Below, in pieces: positions 1 through 10,868 of a stretch of DNA of 64,000 nucleotides. The position numbers were made by a program, and so were the translations under genes. Under the pieces are notes generated by a model, which was given only the letters and a program-made list of their open reading frames with translations, was not told where the DNA came from and did not search any database. Source of the DNA: Candidatus Bathyarchaeota archaeon (lineage in GTDB: Archaea > Thermoproteota > Bathyarchaeia > Bathyarchaeales > Bathycorpusculaceae); the NCBI GenBank assembly GCA_026014485.1, contig JAOZIE010000001.1:3336-67335 (forward strand), read 5' to 3'. Each line of letters begins with the position of its first letter. Position 1 is the stretch's first letter.

Positions 1-51
1 GGTGTCGGCCTTCGGAGCCGGAGATCGTGGGTTCAAATCCCACCGGACCCG
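1..51 (+). tRNA. tRNA-Arg(TCG), 3' part only (truncated by window start)
   Basis: Anticodon arm tcggc-cttcgga-gccgg (loop CTTCGGA, anticodon TCG), T arm gtggg-ttcaaat-cccac, acceptor 3' strand cggaccc plus discriminator g. Confidence 0.85.
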
Positions 52-347
52 CTTCAACTCCACTTCTTTGCAGCCTACAATTCCCCTTTTTTCTTTTTTG
101 CTCGATTGGATGTGTGTTGGTGTTTGTGCAATACATTTTTTTGTCTTTTCACGCCTGTTCTTCTATGCAGGTAACCCTGCAGCCATGTAGCATGGTTATT
201 CAAGCCGTTTTGCCATCAATCGATAGAGTGAACAATAAGCACAGTTACTTTTCAAACTAAAGTGGCTGATTGTTTTTTAATTAGAAAAGCTTTTAAGCAC
301 ATTTCTCGAAATAGAACATATCTCAAAATTAGGGAGAGAGATTTGAG

Positions 348-3300
348 ATGAAAAAAAGATATTTGGGCGCTATTTGTATCGCCTTACTTTTTTTTGCATA
401 TGCACTGCTTTTCGTTAATGCACCAGAACCCGGATACTCACACACCACATATATACAACAGTTTTCTGTGACCTTTGACGGAAAATGGACCACTGACGCA
501 GAATGGACCGACGCTGAGCAGACTGCCATTTCCGCAAATGCGGTTTTCAGAAGCAAGTATGATTTTGGCGGCTACCCCTCTGCTATCTACGAAAGCTTCA
601 TTATCGAATTTCTAAGTGATAACACAAACGATGTCAGTGATTATTGGCAAATTTGCTTAGACGGCGGCGAGGAAGGCCCAACGGGAGGATCAGCACCTCA
701 AACAGACGATATGAGAATTGACATTGTTGGACACACCACCGTAAACATCTTCCGTGGAGATGGAAGCAACTGGGTTGAAGCTACCGCTCCTTCAACACTC
801 TCATATGGGAATTCGATAACTGCAACTCCCATCTCGGGGACTCCCCACTGGGTCTTGGAAATTACTTTGGACAAGATGACGTGGGGATTGGGACCCGAAT
901 TTGCAGCCAGAATAGCCGCATATGACCCAGAGCTTGGGCTTCAAGCTTGGCCCCCGACTTCTGCTGATGTCCCCGATCAATGGGGCGCTGTCCCATACTC
1001 AATGGATGCAAAGGACATCACTGAGACCCCAACCCCTGCACCAAGCGGTTCAGTTACCCCTGCTCCAACTACCACGCCGACTCCTACACCTACTGCTTCT
1101 CCAACTGCGGTTCCTACTGACTCGCCAACTCCCGCTCCGACCGCTTCACCTACAGCTGTTCCCACTGCTTCACCTAGTCCTGCTCCAACCGCTACAGCTA
1201 CTCCAACTCCCACGGCGACACCTATGCCGACCCCTGTTCCAACAGTTGCTCCGAACCCTGAATATGGTGACATAATGCAGTATGAATGGCCTTATGGCGC
1301 GTATAATGAGTCTCGTTTGCTGTCTTATGATGGGCCTGCACCGAACAACCCTGAATTGCTGTGGACATTTACTGCGCCAATTCCTGCGAACCTGTCTTGG
1401 TGGCAAGCATACGGTTACTACCCCTCAAGTGCGGTGACAAGTTTCAGTGGAAAAACCTTTGTTTGCGGCAACAACGCGGTCTACGCACTTGATCCCTTCA
1501 GTGGCAAACTCATCTGGCAATCCAATGCAACTGGACTTCGCGGCTTCGTGCCAATGGGCGTTTGGAAACTTGATGATACATACATGTGTTTAGATACAGG
1601 CGGCGGAGTGTATTCAACAACCGGTGGCTTAGCATGTTACCGCATAGATAACGGTCAACTTGTCTGGAGTGTCGACATGGGAATTGTAGGACACGCTGGA
1701 GGCGAACTAAAGAATTACTGGCCAATGACGCAGTCTGTTGAGCTGAAAATGAAGTATGTACTCAATTATAACACCACTACCCTACTCAACAAAGTTGTTG
1801 CTTGGGACCTATCAGAAACTCCTGACCCCCCGCATATAGCATGGGAATACACAGTCAACGAACCATGTGAAATCCTGTGCTTTGGAGATGGCAAACTCTT
1901 CATAGGAACCTACACGTTCCACATATTTGCTTTAGATGGGAAAACTGGAGACCTATTGTGGACCGCAAACAAAGTGGGATTAGCAGGATACTCAGCTATC
2001 TACGCGAATGGGAAACTCTACCATGGTGACGCAAGCACAAGACTCACATGCTACGATGCAAACAACGGTACTGTGCTGTGGGACGCTGTTCAAACCGGAA
2101 GAGAATTCTTCTCGTATGGCGAGGCTTATGCATATGAAAGAATCTTTGCCAAGAACATAGGCGTTGAAGGCTTTCTAGGCTGTTGGGATGCAAATACTGG
2201 AGACCTGCTATGGAAGACTGCGCCTGCTGACTACTACATCGGATATCTGCTGCCCTGCGTGGGCGACGGAAAAATGTTCATTGTCAGAAGCGACGGCTCA
2301 ACCACTACGGGACGGGAACCAATGGAAGCGCATTTTGCGTGCCTTGATGCATTCACTGGTGAGGTCTTGTGGACTCTTCCATATCAATTCAACAGTCCAA
2401 CGCTTGGTTACGGAATGCTTTTCGGTATATCAGGCAGTACAGTGTACTGTTTTGGTGACTCTAAGAGACCTTGGTCGTACTTCCGTGGAAGCGTGGACAA
2501 TCCGGGTGTAGGCCAAACGGGCCCCACAGACATATCAAGTCCAAGGTGGACTTACCAAACAAACGATGCCGTTCAATCGTCACCGGCAATTGTGGACGAC
2601 AAAGTATACTTCGGCTCAAATGACAAGAACATCTATTGCGTTGATGCCTCTACCGGCAGCATGATTTGGAAGTACGAGACCCAGTATAAACAGAGGTCTT
2701 CTCCAGCAGTAGCGGATGGCAGAGTCTATACCGGAGTTGACGACGGCTACATATACTGTTTTAATGCTCAAACTGGCGAAGTCTTATGGAAGAAAGACAT
2801 CTACGCTGGAAATGTACCTCCTGTGCTGATTGAGGTTTCGTCATTCCAACCGCGTTCTTCACCAATCGTTTATGGCAACAGCCTATTTGTAGGCGCTTTA
2901 GACAACAATGTTTACTGCCTCAACACAGCTGATGGAAACATCAAATGGACGTATCCAACAGAAGACCCAATTTGTGGTTCCCCCGCATACTCTCAAGGCA
3001 GAGTCTTCATTGCATCTACAGACAGAAACATGTACGCGTTGGACGCAGATACCGGCAGCAAACTGTGGAACTGGACTACACCGAAAAAGACGACACAGCT
3101 GCATTTCGCTCCTACTCCAGTGGTGGCAGACGGAAAAGTCTTCTTTGGCGGCGGCGCTGCGTATGCGCAACCTATCATTTTCGTAGCCCTCAATGTAAAC
3201 GATGGCAGTGAAGCTTGGGTTGTTAACATGGATTCCAGTTCTAACACCCAACCGATTCAGGCTCCAACATACTATAAGGGTGTTCTATACACTTCAGAGC

Positions 3301-4202
3301 ATATGGGTGCAGCAGCCTTCAATGCTACCGATGGAGCCCGCCTCTGGTATCAGTGGCTTGGCTTCCAAGTGTTCGGTTCAGTGGCAGTTGCCGATGATTT
3401 ACAAGGTGATGCACTTGGGAATAGTGTTGGCGGAAAACTATACGTCGGATGTGATAGCTACAGCGTTACCTGCTTCAGACTAAACGGGTCAGTATTATCC
3501 TCGTACACAACCGAGGGGCAAGTTAGCTCTTCTCCTGCGCTCTACGATGGTAAACTCTACGTTGGTTCGGTTGACGGAAAACTATACTGCTTTGATGATT
3601 CACCAAGACCCGCCATGAGCCTTGACGCTTGGTCAGACAAAGGCGACGAAATGTGGAACAACGAAACCATAAACATCTTAGGCAAACTAAATCCGGGCAT
3701 TCCAAACGCACCTATAACAATCTGCTTAACAAAACCCGATTTAACTTCATTGAATGTTGCAGCAAATGCTGATGCACTCGGTACGTTCGAACTTGATTAT
3801 AGTCCAAAAGAGGCAGGCCAATGGGGCTGGGTGGCGTACTTTGAAGGCGAGATGAAACCAAGCATAATCTACGATGAAACCTACAGCGAATATAATTTGC
3901 TGAACGTAATTGAGGCGCCAGTCCAACCCACACCTGCTTCAACAGTCACGCCTGCTCCAACAGCAACCCCCGCCGTAACGCCTACTCCTACACTGAATCC
4001 AACCGTAACGCCTACGCCAGCCATGACTTCAACACCCGAACCCACTATGACCCCCACTCCAACTGTTACTGCAGAGCCAACAGCAACGCCCGCATCAACC
4101 CAAGGCGGATTAGCCCCCGTATACATCTACACTATAGTCGCTATAGTAGCTGCGATAGTGATTGTTATAGTCGCTTTCTTCTTCTCACGAAGGAGAAAGT
4201 AA
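348..4202 (+). CDS. Secreted/surface-anchored PQQ-type beta-propeller repeat protein with Thr/Pro-rich linkers and C-terminal TM anchor
   Basis: 1284 aa; N-terminal signal-like segment; repeated 'G.LYCFDA.TG..LW' PQQ blades; two (T/P/A)n linkers; C-terminal hydrophobic helix followed by SRRRK. Confidence 0.85.
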   Translation: MKKRYLGAICIALLFFAYALLFVNAPEPGYSHTTYIQQFSVTFDGKWTTDAEWTDAEQTAISANAVFRSKYDFGGYPSAIYESFIIEFLSDNTNDVSDYWQICLDGGEEGPTGGSAPQTDDMRIDIVGHTTVNIFRGDGSNWVEATAPSTLSYGNSITATPISGTPHWVLEITLDKMTWGLGPEFAARIAAYDPELGLQAWPPTSADVPDQWGAVPYSMDAKDITETPTPAPSGSVTPAPTTTPTPTPTASPTAVPTDSPTPAPTASPTAVPTASPSPAPTATATPTPTATPMPTPVPTVAPNPEYGDIMQYEWPYGAYNESRLLSYDGPAPNNPELLWTFTAPIPANLSWWQAYGYYPSSAVTSFSGKTFVCGNNAVYALDPFSGKLIWQSNATGLRGFVPMGVWKLDDTYMCLDTGGGVYSTTGGLACYRIDNGQLVWSVDMGIVGHAGGELKNYWPMTQSVELKMKYVLNYNTTTLLNKVVAWDLSETPDPPHIAWEYTVNEPCEILCFGDGKLFIGTYTFHIFALDGKTGDLLWTANKVGLAGYSAIYANGKLYHGDASTRLTCYDANNGTVLWDAVQTGREFFSYGEAYAYERIFAKNIGVEGFLGCWDANTGDLLWKTAPADYYIGYLLPCVGDGKMFIVRSDGSTTTGREPMEAHFACLDAFTGEVLWTLPYQFNSPTLGYGMLFGISGSTVYCFGDSKRPWSYFRGSVDNPGVGQTGPTDISSPRWTYQTNDAVQSSPAIVDDKVYFGSNDKNIYCVDASTGSMIWKYETQYKQRSSPAVADGRVYTGVDDGYIYCFNAQTGEVLWKKDIYAGNVPPVLIEVSSFQPRSSPIVYGNSLFVGALDNNVYCLNTADGNIKWTYPTEDPICGSPAYSQGRVFIASTDRNMYALDADTGSKLWNWTTPKKTTQLHFAPTPVVADGKVFFGGGAAYAQPIIFVALNVNDGSEAWVVNMDSSSNTQPIQAPTYYKGVLYTSEHMGAAAFNATDGARLWYQWLGFQVFGSVAVADDLQGDALGNSVGGKLYVGCDSYSVTCFRLNGSVLSSYTTEGQVSSSPALYDGKLYVGSVDGKLYCFDDSPRPAMSLDAWSDKGDEMWNNETINILGKLNPGIPNAPITICLTKPDLTSLNVAANADALGTFELDYSPKEAGQWGWVAYFEGEMKPSIIYDETYSEYNLLNVIEAPVQPTPASTVTPAPTATPAVTPTPTLNPTVTPTPAMTSTPEPTMTPTPTVTAEPTATPASTQGGLAPVYIYTIVAIVAAIVIVIVAFFFSRRRK

Positions 4203-4316
4203 CCCCCTCATTTTTTGTAAAAAATCAGCCAAACCTGAGAAAAAAATCTAAACTCAAGCAAAAAACCCGACGGCGAACTTGAGTCAAAACGTCCCGCTAG
4301 CGAATCCGCTTCTTTT

Positions 4317-4589
4317 TTATGAATTTTTGGCGGTTGCGGCTTTCTGGTTGACTTTTATGGGTGTTGCATCCTTAGATGTTGATTTGCCACGGTTTCCATG
4401 TTGGTTTGACTGCAGAAAACGCCAATAGCGACCTCCCCCTATAGATTTCTGCCTCAAAACAATATCAACCGACAAATAGGTGCGTGATTTCCAGTTTTCT
4501 AAGCATTTCACGCGTCCATCTTCCCGTATTATCAATGATTTGTTAATGTCATCAAAAGAGAATTGTGTCTTGTTTGTTGCTTTGGGCAT
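4317..4589 (-). CDS. Hypothetical small basic protein
   Basis: 90-aa ORF in otherwise non-coding gap; no recognised family. Confidence 0.3.
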   Translation of the reverse strand: MPKATNKTQFSFDDINKSLIIREDGRVKCLENWKSRTYLSVDIVLRQKSIGGGRYWRFLQSNQHGNRGKSTSKDATPIKVNQKAATAKNS

Positions 4590-4631
4590 TTCTGAAGAGG
4601 GTTCTGAAAGTTCTTTTCGGTTTTCTAACGG

Positions 4632-5351
4632 TTAGAGGTTCTGAATGGCTGTTGGGAGTTCGTTTAGGTTTTTTATGGTTTGGTCGGGTTTATGGTTTTC
4701 TAGGTCCTTTTGGGGGCGTCTGTCGATGTAGATGGTTTTCATGCCGATTTTCTGTGGACCCATAACGTCTGCGTCTACAGTGTCGCCTACAAACACGGCT
4801 TCTGCAGGCGCAAGCTGCAGTTTATCCAGGGCGTATTTGTAGATGTCGGGGTTGGGTTTGCGCCTGTTCACCGCCGCCGAAACGATTATCACGTCGAAGT
4901 ATCCACTTAAGCTGTGCTGCTGCAGCAGTGTCTGGACGCATTCGGGTATGGCGAAGTTGGAAACCAAGCCGAGGCGGTATTTGCCGTGGAGTTGGCCCAG
5001 AGCATCTGTTGCCTGCGGGTCAAGGGTGACGTAGTTCATGAATTCCCTGCAGAAAGCGTCGGTTGCGCCCTGCACCAGACTGGACTGCGCTTCAGTGTGG
5101 TACCCTAGGATTTTGAGGGCGTTTTGTATACGCATATTGAAGTGGGGCTCCTCCATCTTTTGGTCTGCCTCGTCGTAGAGGGCATCACGTGCTTGGATGT
5201 AGGCATCCCTGAAAGCTGAAAACGAGATCTGAACGCCGTTCCGAGCCAGAAAGGCATGCATACTTTTGACTGCGGGGCTGTAGAATGCGTGCTGTTTCTC
5301 AATCATAACAAGCGTGTCGAACATATCAAAGAGGACGGCTTTAATTGACAT
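4632..5351 (-). CDS. HAD superfamily hydrolase
   Basis: N-terminal VLFDMFDTLV, 'LVSNFAIPE', 'KPNPDIYKYAL', 'FVGDTVDADVMGPQKIGMKTIYIDR' motifs. Confidence 0.9.
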   Translation of the reverse strand: MSIKAVLFDMFDTLVMIEKQHAFYSPAVKSMHAFLARNGVQISFSAFRDAYIQARDALYDEADQKMEEPHFNMRIQNALKILGYHTEAQSSLVQGATDAFCREFMNYVTLDPQATDALGQLHGKYRLGLVSNFAIPECVQTLLQQHSLSGYFDVIIVSAAVNRRKPNPDIYKYALDKLQLAPAEAVFVGDTVDADVMGPQKIGMKTIYIDRRPQKDLENHKPDQTIKNLNELPTAIQNL

Positions 5352-5505
5352 TTACGGTTTCCCTTTTAAGATTCAGACGCAAGAGTGCTTAAAACGGTTT
5401 TGCACAAAAATCCAGCTTCCACCCGTGTCTCCAAAACAAATTGGCAAGCGAAAAAGTCAAACCTGAAAAAACGCCAAAACACCATTTGCGTCAGTTCTGC
5501 GGGGT

Positions 5506-5628
5506 TCAGCCAGCTTGGATTTCCATGTAGCTCTTGACTTTCTCTTTAAGTCCAGGGTACTGGTCCAGCATGGCTTTCACGATTTGCCAGCGGAACTCTT
5601 CATTTACGAATTGAGTTTCCATTTTCAT
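5506..5628 (-). CDS. Small hypothetical protein (40 aa; MKMETQFVNEEFRWQIVKAMLDQYPGLKEKVKSYMEIQAG)
   Basis: Not in supplied ORF track; reverse strand shows GGGAGGAAC before ATG; ATGA overlap with upstream ORF 5625..5999. Confidence 0.5.
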   Translation of the reverse strand: MKMETQFVNEEFRWQIVKAMLDQYPGLKEKVKSYMEIQAG

Positions 5629-5999
5629 GTTCCTCCCTTCACGGAGTCCAGGTTAAAGGCAGCCTGCAGGCCCCGATGGTTCCTCTTGATGAGGCACCTG
5701 AGTTGTTCGTGCCGCGTCAAGTCTTCAACTTTCTGAGTGCTTTTCTGAGTGAGGTTGTAGACTTCTTTGTCGTTATTTTTGGTCTTAGCCAATATTTTTG
5801 TGGCCATCAGGAGCTTAAGGGGTTGGTTAAGCTGGTTGAAGTTGAGGTGGGCTTTGTGTATTATCTGTGTTTTCAATGCGTCTACTTTGGCTTTGTTTAT
5901 GATTTCAGCCGAGATGATTAGTTTGTTGCGTCGCGGGGGCTTTTCCATCTGTTTTGTGGTCATTGTGGTGCCTTCGCCAAGAGGGTTCTCTGGTATCAA
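5625..5999 (-). CDS. Hypothetical basic protein, coupled to downstream 40-aa ORF
   Basis: 124-aa ORF; stop overlaps next ATG (ATGA). Confidence 0.45.
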   Translation of the reverse strand: MIPENPLGEGTTMTTKQMEKPPRRNKLIISAEIINKAKVDALKTQIIHKAHLNFNQLNQPLKLLMATKILAKTKNNDKEVYNLTQKSTQKVEDLTRHEQLRCLIKRNHRGLQAAFNLDSVKGGT

Positions 6000-6135
6000 G
6001 TTTCTTGTGTCTTATTTTAATCCCTGCTCCCAGCCTCAGACTATATCGAAAACCAGAATATTCCTAGACCCAAGCAGGAGATAAAACGGAAAACCTTTTC
6101 TGAGTCATCGAGCAAAAACAATTGGAGAACGCCAA

Positions 6136-6633
6136 ATGCTCATCGGAATAATCGCAGACACCCACGACAACCTGCCCCTGGTCGAGAAGGCAGTTAGGCG
6201 GCTGAACAGCGAAAACGTCAAACTGGTTTTGCATGCGGGAGACTACACCTCGCCGTTCACGATACCCAAGTTCAAGGCGCTCAACTGCAACCTCGTCGGC
6301 GTATTCGGCAACAACGACGGCGACCACGAATTCCTCAAGAAACGGTTCAGCGAAAACCAAAACTGCACCATCCACGGCACATTTGCACAGGTAGATGCAG
6401 AAGGCTTCAAAATCGCCCTGATACACGGACACGAAACCGAACTGCTGAATGCACTGGTTAACTACGGCGGCTTTGACGCAGTGATAAGCGGACACACCCA
6501 CCTAAGCATAAACAAAACAAAGGACAAAACGTTGGTGATTAACCCCGGCGAAGCCTGTGGATACCTGTACGGGAAACCGACTTTGGCACTGCTGGATACG
6601 CAGAAACGGAAAGCAGAAATCGTCGAAATCTGA
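6136..6633 (+). CDS. YfcE/MJ0936-type metallophosphoesterase
   Basis: IIADTHDNL, HAGDYTS, GNNDGD, IHGHE, SGHTH motifs. Confidence 0.93.
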   Translation: MLIGIIADTHDNLPLVEKAVRRLNSENVKLVLHAGDYTSPFTIPKFKALNCNLVGVFGNNDGDHEFLKKRFSENQNCTIHGTFAQVDAEGFKIALIHGHETELLNALVNYGGFDAVISGHTHLSINKTKDKTLVINPGEACGYLYGKPTLALLDTQKRKAEIVEI

Positions 6634-6696
6634 GCGTAAGCACCCACACGAAAAAATTTTTTGCAGATTGCGTTTCTTTTTAGGTATAACTGCAGG

Positions 6697-7629
6697 TTAG
6701 TTGGGTTTGTTGTAGGGTTCTCTTAGCAGATTTGCCTGCATAAACAGTTCTTTGAGTTCTTCGTTGGTTGCTCCGTTTCTCAGGGGCGTTAGGATGTCGG
6801 TGAGGTTGTCGTTTCGCATTAGGCAGGGCTTGAGTTTGCCGTCGCTGGTCACCCGCATCCGCGTGCAGTGCATGCAGAAGTCGCTGTTCTCGGTCGGATG
6901 AACCACCTCCACAGTGACATCGGGCAGGTGATAGATGAGGCGGTTGTGCATGAGTCGCCGGGTCTCGATGCGCAAGGCTTTTTCGCGGAGGGTGGCTTCC
7001 TGTTCGATTAAGAAGCGGTGATGTTTCGAGTAGTATTCGCGGCTCACGTTTATGGGGTCTAACTCGATAAGCTGCAGAATCACGCCTATGTCCCGCGCGA
7101 AATCAATCATCTCAGAAACATCGGTGACGTTTACGCCCCGCAACACAACCATGTTCAGTTTAATCAGCGAAAAACCCGCCTCGATAGCCGCTTGGACTCC
7201 TGCCAAGGCGTTTTCGAGTTTGCCCCCAGTAAGCTTCTGGTAGGTTTCGGGATTCAACGTTGGCAAGCTGATGTTGACGCGTTTTAACCCCGCCGCACGC
7301 AGAGGTTTAGCTAACTCGTCTAGCATCAAGCCGTTGGTGGTCATCGAAAGGTCCCGCAGCCCTGGAATCGCTGCTATTGCCTGGACGAGCTCAACAACGT
7401 CTTGGCGCATTAACGGTTCGCCGCCTGTCAGCTTAATTCGTACGATGCCCAAGCTAACTGCGGTTTTGGCTATACGCACAATCTCGTCCAGAGTCATTTT
7501 TTCGGCGGAAACGTTGGCGCGGGCAACTTCGCCTTCGCGGTGGCAGTAAGTGCATGTTAAGTTGCAGCGCTGAGTAATTGAAATCCTCAAGTTCAGCAGG
7601 GGGCGTCCGCATTTATCCAATAAAGCCAT
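6697..7629 (-). CDS. moaA: GTP 3',8-cyclase (molybdopterin biosynthesis)
   Basis: Radical-SAM CTYCHRE motif (CxxxCxxC context 'RCNLTCTYC'), 'LTGGEPLMR', C-terminal cluster 'NSDFCMHCTRMRVTSDGKLKPCL'; next to moaB, moaC. Confidence 0.95.
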   Translation of the reverse strand: MALLDKCGRPLLNLRISITQRCNLTCTYCHREGEVARANVSAEKMTLDEIVRIAKTAVSLGIVRIKLTGGEPLMRQDVVELVQAIAAIPGLRDLSMTTNGLMLDELAKPLRAAGLKRVNISLPTLNPETYQKLTGGKLENALAGVQAAIEAGFSLIKLNMVVLRGVNVTDVSEMIDFARDIGVILQLIELDPINVSREYYSKHHRFLIEQEATLREKALRIETRRLMHNRLIYHLPDVTVEVVHPTENSDFCMHCTRMRVTSDGKLKPCLMRNDNLTDILTPLRNGATNEELKELFMQANLLREPYNKPN

Positions 7630-7631
7630 CG

Positions 7632-8162
7632 TTATTCCCGAGCATGCTTGACGATATGACCAGCCTCGGGAGATATAAGCAGTTCTACGGCTGTTTTGGC
7701 AGCGTCAGGGGAACCAGGGATGCAAAACAGCACTTTGCCAGCTACGACGCCGGCGACGGCGCGGGTGGTTATGGCGCCTGAACCCATTTTATCGTAGCTT
7801 ATGCGTCGGAAGAATTCGCCAAAGCCAGGCAGAGGCTTCTCAAAGAAAGACGAAACGGTCTCTATTGTTATGTCTGAATGTGTAATGCCTGTGCCGCCGC
7901 AGAAAATCGCCGCTTCAACCCCATCGTTGGCTAAAATGCTTTTGACGGCGTGCTCAATCATGGTTTTCTCGTCGGATACTACGCGTCTAAACAGCACTGT
8001 ATGCCCTGCCGCCTTCAGCAGCGTCTCGATGGTGTCTCCTGAAATGTCTGTTGATTCCTCGCCTCGCTGCATTGCAAGGTAGCGTGAGGTGCTGCAGATG
8101 AAAACAGCGAAAGTCACTTTCCGCGGCGCGTGTGCCTTGTGGGTTTTTGTGCTTTCACTCAA
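7632..8162 (-). CDS. moaB: Molybdenum cofactor biosynthesis protein B
   Basis: 'FCGGTGITHSDITIETV', 'FGEFFRRISYDKMGSGAITTRAVAGV', 'LFCIPGSPDAAKTAVELLI'. Confidence 0.93.
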   Translation of the reverse strand: MSESTKTHKAHAPRKVTFAVFICSTSRYLAMQRGEESTDISGDTIETLLKAAGHTVLFRRVVSDEKTMIEHAVKSILANDGVEAAIFCGGTGITHSDITIETVSSFFEKPLPGFGEFFRRISYDKMGSGAITTRAVAGVVAGKVLFCIPGSPDAAKTAVELLISPEAGHIVKHARE

Positions 8163-8165
8163 AGG

Positions 8166-8603
8166 CTACACCTGCTTGAACTTTTTTACTACGTGAATAT
8201 CCTCAATAGCTGTTGACGGGTACTGCCCCGCCTCGTCTTTCTCGTATTGCTTGGTCATGTCCCAGACTGTGAGCAGCGCAGCAGAAACCGCCGTTAAAGC
8301 CTCCATCTCCACACCTGTCTGCGCCAGGGTTTTAACCAGAGCGGTAACCTCAACAGCGGATTCGCCTGCGACTTTGGCTTCAACTTCCACCTTTGTTAGC
8401 GGTAGGGGGTGGCAAAGCGGAATGAGTTCGCTGCATTTCTTAGCCGCTAAAATCCCCGCTATCTTCGCCGTATACAACGGGTTGCCCTTAGCCGTTTTTC
8501 CCTGCTTGATGAGGGCTATGGTTTCGGGTTTAAGCTTGATTTTACCTGTTGCTGTGGCTTCCCGTAGCGTTTCGGGTTTAGCGGACACGTCAATCATGGT
8601 CAA
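8166..8603 (-). CDS. moaC: Cyclic pyranopterin monophosphate synthase
   Basis: 'MIDVSAKPETLREATATG', 'AAKKCSELIPLCHPLPLT', 'GVEMEALTAVSAALLTVWDMTK'. Confidence 0.95.
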   Translation of the reverse strand: MTMIDVSAKPETLREATATGKIKLKPETIALIKQGKTAKGNPLYTAKIAGILAAKKCSELIPLCHPLPLTKVEVEAKVAGESAVEVTALVKTLAQTGVEMEALTAVSAALLTVWDMTKQYEKDEAGQYPSTAIEDIHVVKKFKQV

Positions 8604-8630
8604 CTCTTTTTCCTCCGTGAATAAGTGTGA

Positions 8631-8909
8631 TTACGTGGTTTCTTTTTCCCAGGCTTCAATCAGTGCCTGCACCACTTTTGCCTTCGCTGAGGCTTGGTTG
8701 AACCTGTACAAGCGTATTCTGCCATATGTCCTTTGCTGCAGGACGCCTTCATCCTCCAGCACCTTTAGATGTTTGCTTGTAGTGGAGAAGTTCAAGTGTA
8801 TTCTACGGGCGACACCTGACACGTTCAGCTCACCCAGCCGCGCCACTAGCTTTAGTATCTTCATCCGCGGCTTCGAAGAAAAAACCTCTTCTAACTCCAT
8901 GCGCTTCAC
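8631..8909 (-). CDS. ArsR-type winged-helix transcriptional regulator
   Basis: 'SSKPRMKILKLVARLGELNVSGVARRIHLNFSTTSKHLKVLEDEGVLQQR' wHTH; overlaps the end of the Orc1/Cdc6 gene. Confidence 0.8.
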   Translation of the reverse strand: MKRMELEEVFSSKPRMKILKLVARLGELNVSGVARRIHLNFSTTSKHLKVLEDEGVLQQRTYGRIRLYRFNQASAKAKVVQALIEAWEKETT

Positions 8910-10090
8910 CGGGTCCCCTGTTCAATAACCAACCGCAGAGCCTTCGCCAGTTCTTCGGCGGACACAGCAGGCAAATAAATCAGCGTTGACCGCCCACGCG
9001 TGCCTTCGCTTGAAACCTCAGTTTTCAGGAAGCCCAACACGGAGAGCCCCTGCAGGTACTTCCAGAGCTGCGTGTGGCTGACGGGCTTCTCGTCGTACTC
9101 TTCGCAGGCAACTGCGTAAGCCTCCTCAATCTCTGACAGCGTAGCGTAAGCTTCGTTGGTCTCTAGGAAAACCTCTGCGGTTCCCAGCAGAAAAAGCTTC
9201 TCGTGTAGCCCAAGCTCCTCAATTTGGCTCTTCTGTAGTGTGGGAATTATGCTGGAGATGGCTTTGCGCACGCACTCAGGCGTAACCGCATCCAAGTCTT
9301 GGGCGTCAGCGTATTTCCCTGCGCGCCACAGCAACTCGATGCCGAAACGGGCGTTGCCGTTTTCATCCTGAGATAAATCCGCCGCGAAGCCAACAACCTC
9401 TTCGGGCACCGCGGAATCTTCAAACGCCAAAGCAGTACGTTCGCTTAAGATGTCGATGAGCTGCGCTTTTCCGTAACGTTCCAGCCGAACCACGTTGCGC
9501 TGAAGCGTGCTTTTGGCGCTGTCATCTAGGCGTTTGGTGGACTCCAAATTCCGCATGACGCACACCAGTGAGATGCGTTGAGGCTTGTTGGGTCTCAGCT
9601 CTTGCAGACGGGTCAGGTTATACACGGCATCGGAGCCCTCCGCTTCAATGAGGCTGTCGAACTCGTCCAAAGCCAGAACCATATAGGCGTTTTCCTCGTC
9701 CAGATGCTGCAACAGTGCCCTGAGGACTTCTTCGGCGCCGTAGCCTCGCTGCGGAAACGTAGGCTTCAGAACCGTCAGCGCATGCTGCAGGATAAGGAAC
9801 AGTTTGCCTCGGTACTCGCGGCAGTTAACGTGTACGTAGTGGAGGTTTATGCTGCGTTTGTGAGCTTCAATGGTGATGTCTTCTCCGAAACGCTGGCACA
9901 GCGCCGTTTTCCCTGTGCCTATGTCGCCTGTGACGATGACTCGCTGCGCCATCTTGTCAGGTATCCGCAGCAGGAAGCTAAAGAACTCCATAAGAAGGCG
10001 GTGTTCTTTTTCGCGGTGAGGCAGTCGACTGGGTACATAGTTTATGTCCAGTTTCGACTCATCTTTGAATACGCTGCTGTGGAACTTCAC
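8906..10090 (-). CDS. Orc1/Cdc6-family AAA+ ATPase
   Basis: 'VTGDIGTGKTALCQRF' Walker A, 'LALDEFDSL' Walker B, C-terminal winged-helix region with Orc1/Cdc6-like layout. Confidence 0.9.
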   Translation of the reverse strand: MKFHSSVFKDESKLDINYVPSRLPHREKEHRLLMEFFSFLLRIPDKMAQRVIVTGDIGTGKTALCQRFGEDITIEAHKRSINLHYVHVNCREYRGKLFLILQHALTVLKPTFPQRGYGAEEVLRALLQHLDEENAYMVLALDEFDSLIEAEGSDAVYNLTRLQELRPNKPQRISLVCVMRNLESTKRLDDSAKSTLQRNVVRLERYGKAQLIDILSERTALAFEDSAVPEEVVGFAADLSQDENGNARFGIELLWRAGKYADAQDLDAVTPECVRKAISSIIPTLQKSQIEELGLHEKLFLLGTAEVFLETNEAYATLSEIEEAYAVACEEYDEKPVSHTQLWKYLQGLSVLGFLKTEVSSEGTRGRSTLIYLPAVSAEELAKALRLVIEQGTR

Positions 10091-10204
10091 TCTTGAACCT
10101 CAATTAACTGTTTACGCAGTGAATCTAGTTTTGTTAGTTAATTAGCTTTTCAGAAGCAAAAACCTAATAAATACATCTTTGTACTCTCTATTTCCGACCC
10201 AACA

Positions 10205-10789
10205 ATGATACCAAAATACTTCTTCCTAACCAGAGGCGTAGGCAAACACAAAGAACAACTGCAATCCTTTGAGTTGGCGCTGCGAGACGCAGGCATACAG
10301 CACTGCAACTTAGTAGCCGTCTCAAGCATCGTACCCCCAGGATGCGAATTGCTTCCACGGGAAAAAGGCTTAAAGATGGTGAGCCCAGGAGAAATCACGT
10401 TTGTCGTCATCGCCCGAAACGCCACCAACGAACCCCACCGCTTAGTTGCTTCATCCATAGGCGTTGCGATTCCCTCAGGCAAAAACCAGTACGGTTACCT
10501 GTCGGAGCACCACAGCTTCGGGCAAAGCGACGAAACCGCAGGAGACTATTCTGAAGACTTAGCTGCAACCATGCTTGCCACAACCATGGGCATCCAATTT
10601 GACCCCGAAACAGCATGGGACGAAAGAAAACAACTTTTCAAAACCAGCGGCTTAATCATCAAAACAGCCAACATGACACAGACAGCAGTCGGCGACAAAA
10701 ACGGACTCTGGACAACAGCAATAGCAGCAGCAGTTTTCGTACCAGCAGAAAACGGCAAACCCCCAAAAACAACTAAAGCATCCAAATAA
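10205..10789 (+). CDS. Pyruvoyl-dependent arginine decarboxylase
   Basis: '[31 protein letters not shown]...[12 protein letters not shown]', self-cleavage region '[13 protein letters not shown]', '[28 protein letters not shown]'. Confidence 0.95.
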   Translation: MIPKYFFLTRGVGKHKEQLQSFELALRDAGIQHCNLVAVSSIVPPGCELLPREKGLKMVSPGEITFVVIARNATNEPHRLVASSIGVAIPSGKNQYGYLSEHHSFGQSDETAGDYSEDLAATMLATTMGIQFDPETAWDERKQLFKTSGLIIKTANMTQTAVGDKNGLWTTAIAAAVFVPAENGKPPKTTKASK

Positions 10790-10868
10790 CCCTCTTTCTT
10801 CAAAACTCTTTTCTTTCTTAAAAAAAGACCAAAAAGGGAAAACAAAAAAGAGAACCTTTTTCTTCAGG

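Noticed and set aside
922-1275. 117-aa + ORF and the antisense 98-aa ORF (977..1273)
   Set aside because: Low-complexity Leu/Gln or Val/Gly products of the Thr/Pro-repeat region of the real gene 348..4202.
3881-4126. 81-aa antisense Val/Gly-rich ORF
   Set aside because: Shadow of the second Thr/Pro linker of 348..4202.
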